DNA of 64,000 nt from Oryzias latipes. Lineage: Eukaryota > Chordata > Actinopteri > Beloniformes > Adrianichthyidae. Both the position numbers and the translations under genes were made by a program. Location of the stretch: positions 20,337,494 through 20,401,493 of the forward strand of contig NC_019881.2 in NCBI RefSeq assembly GCF_002234675.1, given 5' to 3'. The notes under the pieces are model-generated. The model saw only the letters and a program-made list of their open reading frames with translations. It did no database searches and was not told the origin of the DNA. This document shows, piece by piece, positions 21,975 through 34,300 of the stretch (the stretch's first letter is position 1; each line of letters starts with the position of its first letter).

Positions 21975-22640
21975 GATGACAAGAGCCTGCCGCTGGTGAT
22001 GCGTGAGGCAGCAGATGACGGCCGCAAGGCGCTACAGATCCTGAGAAAAACCTACCAAAATAAAGGAAAGCCTCATATCATCAGTCTTTATACTGAACTG
22101 ACTTCACTAAAAAAGCCGGACAATGAAAGCGTGACAGAATATATAATCGGCGCTGAGACAGCGATCACTGCCTTGAGAAACGCCGGTGAAACCCTGAGCG
22201 ATGGTCTGCTGGTTGCCATGGTCCTGAAGGGGCCACCTGAGTCAGTCCAACCATTTGCAATCCACGTGACACAACAGGATGAGACCATGTCTTTTACAAA
22301 GTTTAAAACAAAGCTACGGAGCTGTGAAGACACTGAAAACATGCGCCCGACCGCAGCAGGTGACAACGTGATGAATGCCCGCGTGCACCAGAGGGAGACC
22401 TGCCAGCCCAGGTGAGCGAGGAGCAGAGAAGGCGACAAAAGACTTTGTATGCTTCAGATGCGGCCTGTAGGGACACCTGGCCAGAACCTGCCAGCGCAAA
22501 CTGTGGTGCAGCTTGTGCAAAAGCAGCACGCACCAGGACAGCACCTGCAGACGCAGACAGCGCAGACAGAGTCTGCAGCGAGACGATAAACCAGGAGAAG
22601 GAGTTCGCTTTCCGAGTGAGCGAGGGAGCAGACATTAGAT
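21975..22640 (+). pseudogene. Copia gag, C-terminal part with zinc knuckle
   Basis: Continues the gag as LVMREAADDGRKALQILRK, then LKKPDNESVTEYIIGAETAI and FTKFKTKLRSCEDTE. After a frame change near 22410 a zinc knuckle is readable: CFRCGL, then a stop in place of one residue, then GHLARTC, followed by a second Cys/His cluster LWCSLCKSSTHQDSTC. It ends where the hAT element inserts at 22641. Confidence 0.7.
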
Positions 22641-23765
22641 CAGGGGTCGGGAACCTATGGCTCGCGAGCCATATATGGCTCTTTTGATGGTCACATGTGG
22701 CTCGCAGACAAATCTTTAATTATAGTTTTTTTTTTCATTAGACCAGTCCTTCTCGGGGGCGATGCGATGCCAGAGGCGCGCAGTAGTAGCAGTGCTTAGA
22801 GAGAGAAATCTGCGCCAGCGCTATCAGTTACTATTATCTATAATTTCACAGAGTTTGTACCAGCCGGAAACCTTTGAATTGACGTGCCTAAAACTGCGCG
22901 CTCCCGTCTCTGAGAAAGAGCGCGCAGATGCGGGGACGGGATGTGTGAGGGAGAAAGCAGAGGGTGGGGCTGAGGTGTTGTGGGGACAGGCAGCAGGTGA
23001 ATCGCGCAGGGATTGTAAAAACCTAAAACCCAATGCCCGTCACTCACTGCAGCGTGTGAGTGTGTGTTTGGCTCCCCGTCTGCATGTGAGCAGTCTTTGT
23101 CACATCTACAGAACATTCAGACCTACGATCACGTTTAAAGTCTCAACGCCTGAACGAAGCAGAAACTCACCACGTATCAACCAGACTAGACCATCAGCAA
23201 AACTACCACGAGAAATACTCATCATTTATCAGCAACAGAATAACAATGTTATTAAAAAGAATCCACTGACTTATTGTACTTTAAAAATGTTGAAATTAAA
23301 TCAAATGCACACATTCATTTGTATATTTAGTTTTAAACAAATTGTCGCGGACTGAGTTGGATGGCTGTTGGGCCGCGTTAAAAGTTCTGGAGTTCATTGA
23401 ACGCGTCAAGCAGAGATCTGATTGGCTCTCAGTTCTGTCGCTCAGGTGGTTGTTAGGTAGTTTGGACCAATGGGGTTCAGCTATGGGCCGAATAAGGGAA
23501 ATGGGAGGGCTGCAGCGGTAGCAGGGGAATATAAAGTTGGGAGAAGCGCTCTCGTGTCGGCGGGAGAGATTCAGGAGTTGCTGAATTAATTGAAGGGCGT
23601 TTGTTGCGGTCTGCAGTAATCCGAATAAAGAACTTTAAAAGAGGTTAAGTCTCCGTGCCTCAGTGTGGGGAAAGGACACTACATTATTGTATGGCTCTTT
23701 CGAAATTACATTTCAAAATATGTGGCATTTATGGCTCTCTTGGCCAAAAAGGTTCCCGACCCCTG
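22641..23765 (+). mobile_element. Non-autonomous hAT element, copy 1, with LTR-like cargo
   Basis: 1125 bp, starting CAGGGGTCGGGAACC and ending GGTTCCCGACCCCTG, flanked by the 8-bp duplication CATTAGAT (22633-22640 and 23766-23773). Subterminal repeats of the type ATGGCTC are present at both ends. No transposase is encoded. An LTR-like segment at 23343-23683 is embedded near the right end. Copy 2 is at 34549-35674 in the opposite orientation. Confidence 0.9.
23343..23683 (+). repeat. LTR-like segment inside hAT copy 1
   Basis: Starts TGTCGCGGACTGAG and ends GGACACTACA, giving TGT/ACA ends over 341 bp. It contains a TATA-like AATATAAAG and an AATAAAG poly(A)-like signal about 60 bp before the end. 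The same segment is present in hAT copy 2 (34631-34975). No convincing flanking target duplication is visible. Confidence 0.5.
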
Positions 23766-23773
23766 CATTAGAT

Positions 23774-23868
23774 GGTCGACTGTGGAGCAACTTCACATAT
23801 CATCACTGATCACAGGAAGTTCAGACATTTTGATGAGAACTTCCAGGCTGGACCACACTGTGTGGTGT
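23774..23868 (+). pseudogene. Copia protease start
   Basis: Directly after the hAT target duplication the frame reads MVDCGATSHIITDHRKF, the aspartic protease active-site region of copia elements; the usual D-S-G-A reads D-C-G-A here. It ends at about 23868 where MITE sequence begins. Confidence 0.65.
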
Positions 23869-24919
23869 GACCCCACCCTTGCATTGACGTGTTCTCCCTA
23901 CCACGACAAAGGTGGATAAAGGTGGAAAGATTTCATGTAATCCATGGACACCAGTGAAGATCACAAATCATTGAAGAAAAAAGGTTCAGAGCACTGTCTA
24001 GTGGGTATAGATCAGTGTTTTTCAACCTCTTTTGACCCACGGCACACTTTAACCTTGACAAAAATCCCGCGGCACACCAGCATCCCCAAAAAAAAAGCAG
24101 AAACTCATAGTCTGTTTTGATTTACACCCCCCCCCCCCCCCTCGGCAATCTGACGTGCATATTTGTTATAATTGTGACAGAAAAAGCAGGAAGTTGCAGA
24201 TGTTTCTTCTAAAAGATGTAATAAAAGTTAAGTTACATACAAACTGTATGTTCGTTGTGGTTTCAAGACTCATTGTACGCTGAGGCGCTGTCCAATGCAT
24301 CATGGGAGATGTAGTGTGAAAACTGCCACAAAAGGGCAGAAAGACTAGCGTCTCGGAGCTTCATTGTTTTGTTCACTTGTTCCACGGTCTGATACCGGAT
24401 TCTGTGGAAAGCTACAACCCTAAAAACGAGCTTTAGCTGGTATTTTTGTTGGAACTTAGTGAGTTATGAGCTAAATTGGAACAAGGAAGTGAAGACTTTA
24501 ACCACTTCTGATTGGTCAAACTGATGACATGTGATTAAGCCTTCAACAATGATTGGTGGAGTCGTGGAGACAGTAAAAGCTGCGGGACTTTTCAGAAAAC
24601 AGTTATAGCTGCAGCAAAATCGCGGTACCGTCATTCTTATTAAAATGTCTTTAATAGAATCAAATAAACACAAAGAAAAAGTATTTTAAGATCTTTCATA
24701 TTCCTAACTACTCAGTGTTTTATCAGGACCTGTTTGGATGAACAAAGAGCTGATTTCCTGGAGATGGGAAATGTTTTTAGATCAATTAATTAGGGCAATT
24801 TTCCACGGCACACTTGACCATCTCCCACGGCACACTAGTGTGCCGCGGCACACTGGTTGAAAAACACTGCTCTAGATGACCCAACTCCCAATGCTAAAGT
24901 GCCTAGGATAGCACAAGGG
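23869..24919 (+). mobile_element. Small MITE, copy A, interrupted by a hAT element
   Basis: Matches the MITE at 34395-35735: shared blocks are GAAAGATTTCATGTAATCCATGGACA, GGTTCAGAGCACTGTCTAGTGGG and, beyond the insertion, GATGACCCAACTCCCAATG to GGATAGCACAAGGG. The left terminus is missing, cut at the copia junction. Uninterrupted, the family would be about 200 bp with termini AACCCTTGTGCTATC. Confidence 0.7.
24013..24869 (+). mobile_element. Second hAT family inserted in MITE copy A
   Basis: 857 bp, starting CAGTGTTTTTCAACC and ending GGTTGAAAAACACTG, perfect 15-bp inverted ends. Flanking octamers are GTATAGAT and CTCTAGAT, each one change from GTCTAGAT, which is the unoccupied sequence in MITE copy B. 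CACGGCACACT repeats occur near both ends. Includes a run of 18 C near 24129. No transposase frame. Confidence 0.85.
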
Positions 24920-26380
24920 ATACAGTTACCTGAGATGACATCTTCAGTGATGTCAGGAACATCTTGGGATGTGGACGCTGCACCACCTCCAATAATTTTG
25001 GAGAGCAGAAGAAACTGTTGGCTGGGAAGAAAACTGTGCAAAACATCCTCATTATGTAAAACCAAAACTGCAAAATACAAATAAGAAATAAATGTACCCA
25101 TTTATAAATAATAAATGTGAACAATAATTTGAGTATAAATGGAAATATACGCATTTATACACTTCTTTATTATTATTTTGTATGTTCATAATTTTAAAAT
25201 TAGTACATTTATTTTGTTCGTCATTTATAAATGAGAAAATGTATTTCCTGTTTCTATTTGGCAGTTTTGATTCTCCATATTTCATGCTAATGCAAGATTT
25301 TAAGACACACTCATCATTGAAAAAGTCAGACTACCTGACTGTCTATAACAGATAAACAGCAGTTTTTATACTGACATAAACCGGAAAAGGCAGATCGCAC
25401 TAAATATGTGTTAGCAAAACATTTAAACATTAAGATAACGTGAGTTAAAACATTTATCAGCCACCGTCATTATTTACTTTTCTCTGCTCTCCGCCGTTTT
25501 TGAAGTTCATGTCTGACCTCATCTTGGAAACTTGGGTATCAGAATTATTTTCTAGTTTTCCATTGGAAATTACGACAAACGGGATCGTTTTGTGCAATCT
25601 TCACCTCGGATTGATTAGTATTTTACGTAAATAACTATTATTAAATCCTAGTATGTCAGTGGTGCCTTTCGCCTTAAACCTTCAGTCACGTGGTTTCCAA
25701 ATAGAATTTATCAATCTTAATTGTTAAAACTTTACTTAAACGTCTCAATAATCTAAACCAGTTCCTGAAAAAGACAAACAAAATACTAGATCCGCTGTAA
25801 GAATGAAAAACTAGAACCTTCAAGAAAACTATTTGGGACAGTTTCTACCCCGCCTTAACTTTAATACAGTACTTTAACACAAAATAAAAATCAAAGAGGA
25901 CATTACAAAAATAAATAAATACGGGAATAAAAACATTAAAGGTAGAAGCAGCAAAATCTCATAAAAGACTAAATGCTTGAGTCTAAATTAGTTTCGAGTC
26001 ATGTTTTAAAAGTGGAGAAAAAAATGCTGGTCTGATGTTGATGATTGCTTGTCGCCAACAGAGTTACTTAAATTTCATTAGTTAGTATAAATATCTTTTT
26101 GAAATATGCTATAATCTTGAAGTTACAAAGATTGAATCAGAATTTCTTCTGTAGGCCGTTTATCCTGTAGTTGCAGTTCTGTGGTTGACCACTGGAGGGA
26201 TTATGAGTAACATTTAACCTACAAGAATTAAATCACTTTTTTTTCTTTTTTGATGGACTAAACATTTCATAAAGTATTTCATCGTGAGCATCCGACTTTA
26301 CACTTCTTTTTTGTTTTTGTTTTGTTTGTTCTTCTAACTCGTTCCCGCCTCCCTTTGTTTAGGCTCCGCCCCTACAGGCA
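24920..26380. other. Intergenic, AT-rich
   Basis: No conserved frame or RNA gene is seen. The short frame near 24857-25084 lacks recognisable motifs. Confidence 0.4.
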
Positions 26381-26533
26381 AAGCGTCCTCCTCGCGTCGA
26401 AGAAACTTCAAAACAGCTTCGCAGTTTCCAACATCCTTGAACATTTCGACAGCGCGAGCGGCTGAGAGGAAGAGCGGCACGTGAAGGTCTCTGCGACGGA
26501 AATGTTAGCAGGAAGATGAGCGCGAGCTAAACG
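26350..26533 (+). promoter_or_regulatory. tspan9: tspan9 promoter and noncoding first exon
   Basis: A CpG-rich stretch with a GC box (GGCTCCGCCCC near 26363) precedes a leader ending GCTAAACG|GTAGGA at 26533, a good splice donor. The next acceptor that fits the gene is TTTTTCAG at 28111-28118, ahead of the coding start. The leader contains two very short upstream frames, one being MSAS-stop at 26516-26530. The transcription start itself is not determined. Confidence 0.55.
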
Positions 26534-27824
26534 GTAGGAAAAAGCTTTTTTTTCCCTCCTCGGCTCATGATTGTACAGCATGGAAGAAAATCACGACCTG
26601 AGGCGCCGAAGCGTCGCTCAGTTTATGATTCTTCTCTTTAAAAACTTGTTTTTTCCGTCTCTAAACACGTATAACATTACAACTTTACTTTGGTACCTGT
26701 TCCTTTTTAGCCCAAACTTTTTTTATGCTGAATTCTGGGAGGTCAGATCGATGACGTCATTTTGGATTTTACCAAACCAATCCCCCCCAAAAAACAGAAA
26801 ACTTTATTATCACATTTTAAAAGTAACAAAACAAACTCCTGTAATGCGTTTACAACTCGAAGTAAATCATTTAAACACTTAATATATTACACGTATGACT
26901 AAAACTTTAATTTTTAATATACTTAGTCTTATACACTCACACTATGAAAGTATGTGTATCCTCACCGAGATAATTGTTAAATAGATATTTTATTCTGCTG
27001 TTCCTCAATTCAAACTTTTAATTAAACTGTTAAAATGTTTAGAGTAAATTAGAAATATTCTGAAAAATTTATGTTAAAATGTTAGTTTCCAAAAATTGTC
27101 CTAATAGCATTAAACCTAAGCTTTTTCATATTTATTTTAAACACTTTTATGAGTTAAGTGGATATTTACTAAATCAATGATAAAGTTTTGTTTTATAGAA
27201 AATTAATTTATGAAAATAAAGTTAAAGTTATGCTTGAAATTATTTGTTCCTTAATGAGAGAATTAGATTAAAGGATTCAGAAATAAAATAAAAATGTGAA
27301 GAAAAAGATTGTTTTGGGTTTTCTTCATCAAGTCAGAGTGATAATATACATTTAATCCTCTGTACTGTAATCCAATCTTTAAACCTGTGGAATAAATGTT
27401 TACATGTTTATTCCAGAAACCAGTTCATGTGCAATAAAGTAGCTTTAACCTGTTAGATGGCTCTATTATTATCTTTATTTATAGCAGCCACACTTTGAGC
27501 GGCCCTGTAACCTTGATGATGACCGCTAACTCAGTCATCATAGAAATAATTCAATTTTGGGGGAAAACAAAGTAAATTCCTCTCAAAGCTTGAAATCTAT
27601 TGGATCCAAGACAACAGAATTTAGGGAGAATGGGCAGAAAATGTTCAATCATTTGGATTTTTTTTTATTAACATCTCTGTGTAGAAATAAAATAAAAAAT
27701 AAAAATAGAATAAAAAAGATTTTTAAAATACCCTCTAACTGACTCATCGATACTCCAGATCAATTTAGGACTGTTGGGATTAGATCACCAGTCATGGTTT
27801 CTTTTTCCACGTAAAGATCCACGT

Positions 27825-27925
27825 ATAAGAAAAATGAGGGCCGGGTTGCTCCATACCAACAGCCCCGCCCACAACTCCTGCTGCTCTGCAGAAACTATGA
27901 TTTTTATTAAATGAAAAGACCAAGG
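27825..27925 (-). repeat. piggyBac-like MITE fragment
   Basis: On the minus strand ATAGTTTCTGCAGAGCAGCA, then GGAGTTGTGGGCGGGGCTG, matches the 5' half of the 53461-53979 MITE with an internal deletion. It lies in tspan9 intron 1. Confidence 0.5.
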
Positions 27926-28134
27926 GGGACACTTTAAAATAGATGTGGCTTTTGGGACTTTCAACATATTTTCCTACCGATTTCTGCTTGTGTTTTTCAG
28001 ATCAACCATCTGAGCTGCTGTTTTGTTTTTTTAAAGCGGTATGTTTGTGTTTTGGTTCATGTTTGCTATAAAACCAGTTTAGATGATCAGCTTTTGAAAA
28101 TGTTTTTTGGTTTTTCAGTTGTTTTCGTCTCATC

Positions 28135-30464
28135 ATGGCGCGCGGCTGCATCTGCTGCGTGAAGTACATGCTCTTCCTCTTCAACCTGCTTTTCTGGGTA
28201 CAAATTCCCCATTTCCTTATCTAACCCCGTTTATCAACAGCATAAGGGAATCTCTGTGCGTCGTGAACTCCACTGTTCTCTTGTGTTCCAGCTGGGGGGC
28301 TGTGGACTCCTGGGGGTCGGCGTGTGGCTGTCAGTTTCTCAGGGCAGCTTCGCCACCCTGTCCCCCTCCTTCCCCTCGCTGTCCGCCGCAAACCTCATCA
28401 TCACCCTGGGCACGGTCGTCATGGTAACGGGTTTCCTGGGTTGTCTGGGTGCCATCAAGGAGAACAAATGCCTTCTTCTGAGTGTGAGTGTACCGCAATA
28501 CCCAGAATGCATCTGCAGGTCAGTTTGGGAGAATGTTCTTCTGACAATCTCTCCCTTTCAGTTCTTCATCGTTCTGTTGATCATCCTCTTGGCGGAACTG
28601 ATCCTCCTCATCCTCTTTTTTGTATACACCGATAAGGTACACCTCTATTTTTATTTTCTTGCATTTGAAAACCACAACCTATCCCACGATGCACCTGCCA
28701 TCCCATCAGGTGAGTGAAAACGCCAAGCGGGACCTGAAAGAAGGGCTGGTTCTGTACACCACTGAAAACAACGCCGGACTGAAAGACGCCTGGAACGCCA
28801 TTCAGGGAGAGGTAAGCTGGAACAGAGGCCGTTCAGTCCACCTTAACGCCGGTTCTAACCATTTATTGTATCTGAAAAACTGGACTTTGTGCCTGACTTT
28901 AACCCTGAACTCTGGCTGAAATCCGCCTGAACATGCTTACTCAGGGTATGTCGGTTCCAAAAGACCGGATATGAGTTAGCGTAATTACGCTCGACTTGGT
29001 AACCCTGGGTTAACGCACGTGCACAGCAGGTACATAAAGACATTCTCAATGGATCGCCGATTTCCGGAGTCACCATGGAAACGCGTGGTGGAAAAAAAAG
29101 AAAACGCTGTACTTCAGTGAGACTGAGTCTGAGTTTTTAATGACGCCGTATGAAGATTATACGTCCATCAAAAAAGTAATACTGCTGCATCATCAAAAGA
29201 AAGAGTTTCTGCGTGTAGACAAAGACACAGACGCTCAGACTTTGTTCCCGAAAACATGCTTATTATGAATCCAGAACATGGTTGAGAACCATAAATGAGT
29301 GTTTTTCCTCTGTGGGTCTCCAGTGGATGTGCTGCGGCGTGGTGAGGCATGACGACTGGTACGCCGCCCTGCAGGAGAACGTGGTTCCCGACAGCTGCTG
29401 CCAGCAGGTTCACCCCGGCTGCGGCAGGAACGCCTCCAACATCTTCTGGAAGCGGGTACGTTGTTCAGGTTCCTCCTCCCCGCCCTTTAGAAGCCGGGAA
29501 AGAACCGAACCGTCAGCAGACGCTGTTGTTCTTTTAGGGCTGCTACGAGAAGATGGAGGAGTGGCTGGATGACAACAAACACCTTCTGGGAACCATCGCC
29601 ATGTGCGTGCTGGTCATACAGGTGAGAAACTGTATTTCATCATCATCATTAGTGTAATTAAGACGGGTCTAATAATCAGATTATCAGATAATCTGGGTCA
29701 GAGTAGGATTCACACTCAACTGTTGAGTTAATGAGATCAATCTAGCATGAGAAACAGGAAACCACTTCCTGTCTTCATTGGTGTAGAGCAGCTTTTTTTT
29801 TTTTAACAACTTTAGCTTTAGTGTTGATTTTTCTGTCAACTACCGTAACTGATTAACCGTTGGCGTGATCAATGTCATTCCAGCAGATTCTGAAGCGGAG
29901 AAGGCGGCTTTGCATCCGTATGCAGCACTTTACCTGACAAATGTGTTGCATATCAGTGCAAAGCTGCTTTTCTCTGCATCCGAATCGGCTGACATGTTGA
30001 TCACGTCAACGGTTGAATAGTTACGGCAGGTCAAAGAGTGTAGAGTCACTATTCTCATGGATCTTTGTAGGGAATTGTGCATACATCTTTTTTTAACATT
30101 GCATTGCATTCTGATTGGTTGTAGATCCTGTCAATCAATCTGTCAGTCACTTTTGTCAGACAGACATGAACATTTCTGGAATGATCAGGAAAAGATCTTT
30201 GTTTTCAAAGTAAATTTGGCAAACTGAACACATCCTGTACAGGAGATTGATCGACAAGGTCTACAACCAATCGGGAAGCACTGCACAAAGCACTTCCACA
30301 AAAAAAGATCGCGATGAAGCTTTTCAAAGTATGTCTGAGACGATGTTCAGTTGGATCCTGGACTTTAAAGACCTGCTGGTTTCCCTCTGCAGCTGCTCGG
30401 CATGGCCTTCTCCATGACTCTCTACCAGCAGATCCATCGAACAGGAAAGAAGTTTGAAGCCTGA
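28135..30464 (+). CDS. tspan9: Tetraspanin-9, complete coding region
   Basis: Tetraspanins organise receptors and integrins in membrane microdomains. Coding exons: 28135-28197, 28292-28483, 28562-28636, 28710-28811, 29324-29455, 29538-29621, 30393-30464; all junctions are phase 0 with GT-AG ends. The product is 239 residues, the length of human TSPAN9. It has N-terminal MARGCICCVKYM with likely palmitoylated Cys 5, 7 and 8, four hydrophobic segments (about 12-36, 58-80, 86-108, 204-228), and a large extracellular loop with the CCG motif (Cys147-Cys148) plus Cys169, 170, 177 and 190. A possible N-glycosylation site is Asn180 (NAS). The segments GFLGCLGAIKENKCLLLS and AFSMTLYQQIHRTGKK are strongly TSPAN9-like. 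TSPAN4 is the nearest alternative and fits less well. The start ATG is in exon 2, preceded by a noncoding exon near 26400-26533. Confidence 0.93.
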
Positions 30465-30536
30465 GAGACTCGGGTTCACGTCCACGTCACCTTCTTCTAT
30501 GCACTCAGTAACGTTTGTGAAGACACTTATATGTAC

Positions 30537-30823
30537 TAGGGCTGCACGACATGAGGAAAACTCCCAATACATGAACAAAAACAAGTTAAAACAACCAAAT
30601 GCGTCATTTCACTGCAACAGTTTCATTTAAATAATTTAAGTCTCGTCTACTTAGGAGGCGGGCATCTAAGATCGAAGGGATCCGCCTGATTGGTCAAATG
30701 CATAAAGGGATTTGATTTGTTAAATATTTCAATCTGCCATGAACTTATTTTAACACAATAACCATTTATTGCACCGCTTGATCTCGCGATAACGATAATT
30801 TTGCAGTGTATTGTGCAGCCCTA
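30537..30823 (+). mobile_element. hAT-type MITE in the tspan9 3' UTR
   Basis: 287 bp, starting TAGGGCTGCACGAC and ending GTGCAGCCCTA, with near-matching flanking octamers ATATGTAC and ATACGTAT. It lies between the stop codon and the poly(A) signal, so it would be part of the mRNA. Confidence 0.7.
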
Positions 30824-30899
30824 ATACGTATTTTTTACACTTTGATTCCATGTATTAAACATGCTTATGTGTTCACATATTTACATTCAGTTAAAGGTC

Positions 30900-30905
30900 A
30901 ATAAA
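30900..30905 (+). terminator. tspan9 poly(A) signal
   Basis: AATAAA followed by T-rich sequence, 436 bp after the stop codon. It is the first canonical signal seen downstream of the gene. Confidence 0.6.
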
Positions 30906-31353
30906 TGTCAGATTAAAGTCGGTTTTCTTGTTGTTTTTTCCATTAACTGGATATCTTTATGGTCTAATAAGTTGTCTATATGTTAGACGTTTACGTAAAC
31001 ATTTTCAGAGCAAAATCCCAACCACAGATGAGAGGGAAGAACCTAAACTGTTCAAATAAATAAAAATCTGCAAACTTTTAGCTAAAGAGTTTGATTAAAA
31101 AGTTTGATTAAATGCTCAAAATTTCTATTTTCGTTTTAAGGATCAAAAATAATTTTTCTTAAGGACAAAAAGCATCTAAATAATTATTTTCAATGAAATT
31201 CCTTAATAGTTTTACTGACAAAAACCTCAGGAATGTCAGCTCACGTTTCAATTGTTTCAAGTATTTCATGCTTTTACTCAGAAAGGAAAGAGTTTCCTGC
31301 AGCTGAAAGTCTTGAGTTCCTCTCGGCTTCTTACCTGTGAAAAGCTGCTGCTG

Positions 31354-34300
31354 TCACATCTGCATGGTTTTGTCGTTGTCGTGGACGATGTTTCCTTTGA
31401 TGACGACGTAACGGAGGATCTCCTGATGCCCCCCCAGCTGGTAAATGAGATGTTCCCACCTGCAACACAGGAGAGGGATTCATGAAGTCTGGATTAATCC
31501 AGAAGAATAATCCAGGATCATCCGGAAAGAAGTTTGGTTTTGTCTGGATAATAAAACCAAACCAGATTTTTATGTTCACCACTGGCTCTACATGGTGGAG
31601 CTGCAACTGAAATGAATCCATTAAACTTCCAAAAAAGAAAATTTGGTTTGTTCTGACTGATCCTCTGGTCCGATGACAAATGGAGAACCGGATCAGGTGG
31701 GAGTAAAGCCTAACAGCAGAAGCTCTAGTAAATACCCAGGACTAGCTGAGGGTTTTGGATTTGTAATAAAACATTAACACCACTGAGAGAAAAAAAAATT
31801 GGGAGAATAATTTTAATCTCAGAAAACTTTGAAAAATGTCAAATTAAGACTTTAAAACCGTAAAATCTTGATCACTTAGGAGAATTATTGACAGAATGAT
31901 GAATTCTCTCCTGATTTAACATAAAAACCAAACATCTGAGTTTTACCTGCTGCAGTTGAGGACGAGCAGATCTCCGTGTTTGCTGACCTCCAGGGAGCCG
32001 TGCGTGTGCGCGCGGCCGAGCGCGTAGGCAGCGTTGATGGTGGCGGCGGCCAGTGCCTCAGACATGGACATCCTCATGTTGACGCAGGCCAAGTGCATGA
32101 CGATGGGCTGAGGAAGAGGAGGAGGATGAAGGTGAGGGCCGGGCGGCGGGGGACGTTGGGATGTCTCCGTCCTCACCATGGAGCAGCAGAAGGCGTTCGG
32201 GTTGAAGTCGCTCCCGAGGGCGACGATCACGCCGGCGTCCAGCATGTCTCTGGCTCGAGGCTGCGGCAGCCTGAAGAGCCCAGAGGTCATGATCCCATCA
32301 TGCACTTGGAGACGGGGTGGGGGTGTTACTTATTACCGGAGAATGTAGGCGGTCGTGGGCAGGAGGATGGCAGCCGTCTTTGCCGTCGCCATGGCAACAA
32401 TGCCTTCATCCGTCACCTCCTCCAAGTGGCTGATGGCCAACGCCCCGAGCTCCGCCCCCAGCTGACACACAGCGTCTGACGTCAACAGAAACAGATGTTC
32501 ACCGGCCCCTCCCCCGCTGCTTACCTGGGCGGAGTTCATGGGGTGGAGCTCGTCCCCGTGGAAGTTGATGTTGAGGCCCATGTCCCTCCCGGCCTGCAGA
32601 ATGCGGTGGGTGGAGCTTAGCCCGAACACGCCCCGCTCACAGAACACGTCTATGTTGTCGACCTGCAGCGTCCCGGCGGACATCAGCTCCTTCAGCCGCG
32701 GCAGCTGGACCTGCAGGACGTCTGCTGTAGCCTCCGCCTCCGTCCTCCCTCTGAGAAGAGGCGGAGCGTCGCATACACCGCACGCTTCACGGGATGCGAC
32801 TCGAGAGGGCGGGGCTTACTTGGGCACGGCGTGAGCTCCGCAGTAGGTGGAGGAGATGTTGATGGGCAGCGAGCGCCTGGCCGCCTCGATCACCTCCAAC
32901 ATCTTGACCTCGGTCTGCAGCTCCAGCCCGTACCCGCTCTTACACTCCACCAGCGTGGTTCCGGCGCGCAGCATCCGCTGCAGCCTGCGGGTCAGTGCGT
33001 CCAGCAGCTCCGAGGCGGCGGCGGCGCGGGTGTGCTCAACCGTGAAATGGATCCCTCCGCCGGCCCGGTGCACGTCCATGTAGGAGGCTCCTGCCAGCTG
33101 CAAACCGCACAGTCTGGACCTCAACACTAACGGAAGCTGCAAAGATTGAAAGGGGCGGGGCTTACCTTCATCGCAAACTCGTGAACACGGTCTCCAGCCC
33201 AGACCGGATGAGTGTGAGCATCAACCAGACCTGGAACACAGTTCAAACTTTAGTCAGAACCGAGGAAAAGTTCAATAACTGTCTGGTTTGTTTCATTTAC
33301 AGTTTGTGCAGCAGGAAAAAATCTGATTTAAACAAAAATTTGGAGGCGAATCGCAGTCAATTAAAAAAATAAAGTTAAAGCCGATCTGCAATTAAAAACT
33401 CTCCAAAAGTCAATGTGTCCAGGAGGAATGGTTAGTTTTGGTATGCACCGATGCAGAAAAACAAACTAAAACGAGTGATAGAGAGAAATATAGAATGTTT
33501 TTTTTTGGAAAACACTGGAAAATAATATTTTTAAAATAACTGCAGAAAAAAAAAATAATAAATACAAATCATATTTAAAATATTTGATATTTAAATGCAA
33601 TACGCATCCTTACAAACATACAGTAAATTATCTCCAATATTATCTTTTCAGCATTTTTTCCTGCTTTATATATGGGCAAATGTGTATAGATATGTATTTA
33701 CAAACACAAATTCGCTAGACGGTTGTTTGGAGGCGAGTAAAACTAAACAAAAAGGGACAAAAATTCTACAAAAACCAGATTTCATTAAAAATCCTTCCAG
33801 TCATCATTTCTATGTTTTACAAGAGCCCCAGAAATAAACATTTTCCTTCCTCAAATGAACCTCCGAGGATCACCTGAGCAGGTGAAACAAAAACATCAAC
33901 TTGAGTTTTCAGATCTGGGTTTAAGCTTAAAAAAAACAAAAAAAAGTGCAGATTCTGCAGTTTGAGGTGTTTTAACGTGTCACATTATGGAGTCCAGCTT
34001 TAAAAGGCAAACTAAGTGGGGTTGCTGATACCCACCTGGCAGAACGCACATGTCTGTGGCGTCGATCACATGATCACAGGAGGACTCTGGGTATTGAGCA
34101 CTGATGGTTTCTGCAGGTCCCACCGCTTTAATCAGCCCGTCCCTGACGAAAGGAAACAACCTTCATGAAAGGCAGCATGTCAGTGAGCCATGTTCAGGAG
34201 TTCGGACACTTTTTCAGCAATGGTTTTCCGTGACCTTTCATAGAATTACCCAAACTTCCTCATCAACTAAAAGATGAGCTGCAACTAAAAGCTAAAGTGT

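Larger units (their letters stand above)
17696..23868 (+). mobile_element. Ty1/copia-like element interrupted by a LINE and a hAT element
   Basis: The parts in order are 5' LTR (17696-17938), gag N-terminal half (18007-18212), an L2-like LINE insertion (18213-21974), gag C-terminal half with a zinc knuckle (21975-22640), a hAT insertion (22641-23765), and a protease start (23774-23868). It is then cut off by a MITE. Integrase, reverse transcriptase and the 3' LTR are missing. The gag frame reads GDEKNYVLWETKLLGHLRL before the LINE and KALQILRKTYQNKGKP after it, typical of the copia UBN2-type gag. Stops and frameshifts make it inactive. Two later insertions inside it give a clear relative order of events. 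Confidence 0.75.

Noticed and set aside
24129-24142. Poly-C run as a regulatory or structural signal
   Set aside because: Lies inside a non-coding hAT element and is best seen as slippage.
31976-32479. Plus-strand frames across amdhd1
   Set aside because: GC-rich shadows of the minus-strand exons; the minus-strand reading has matched splice phases and clear homology.
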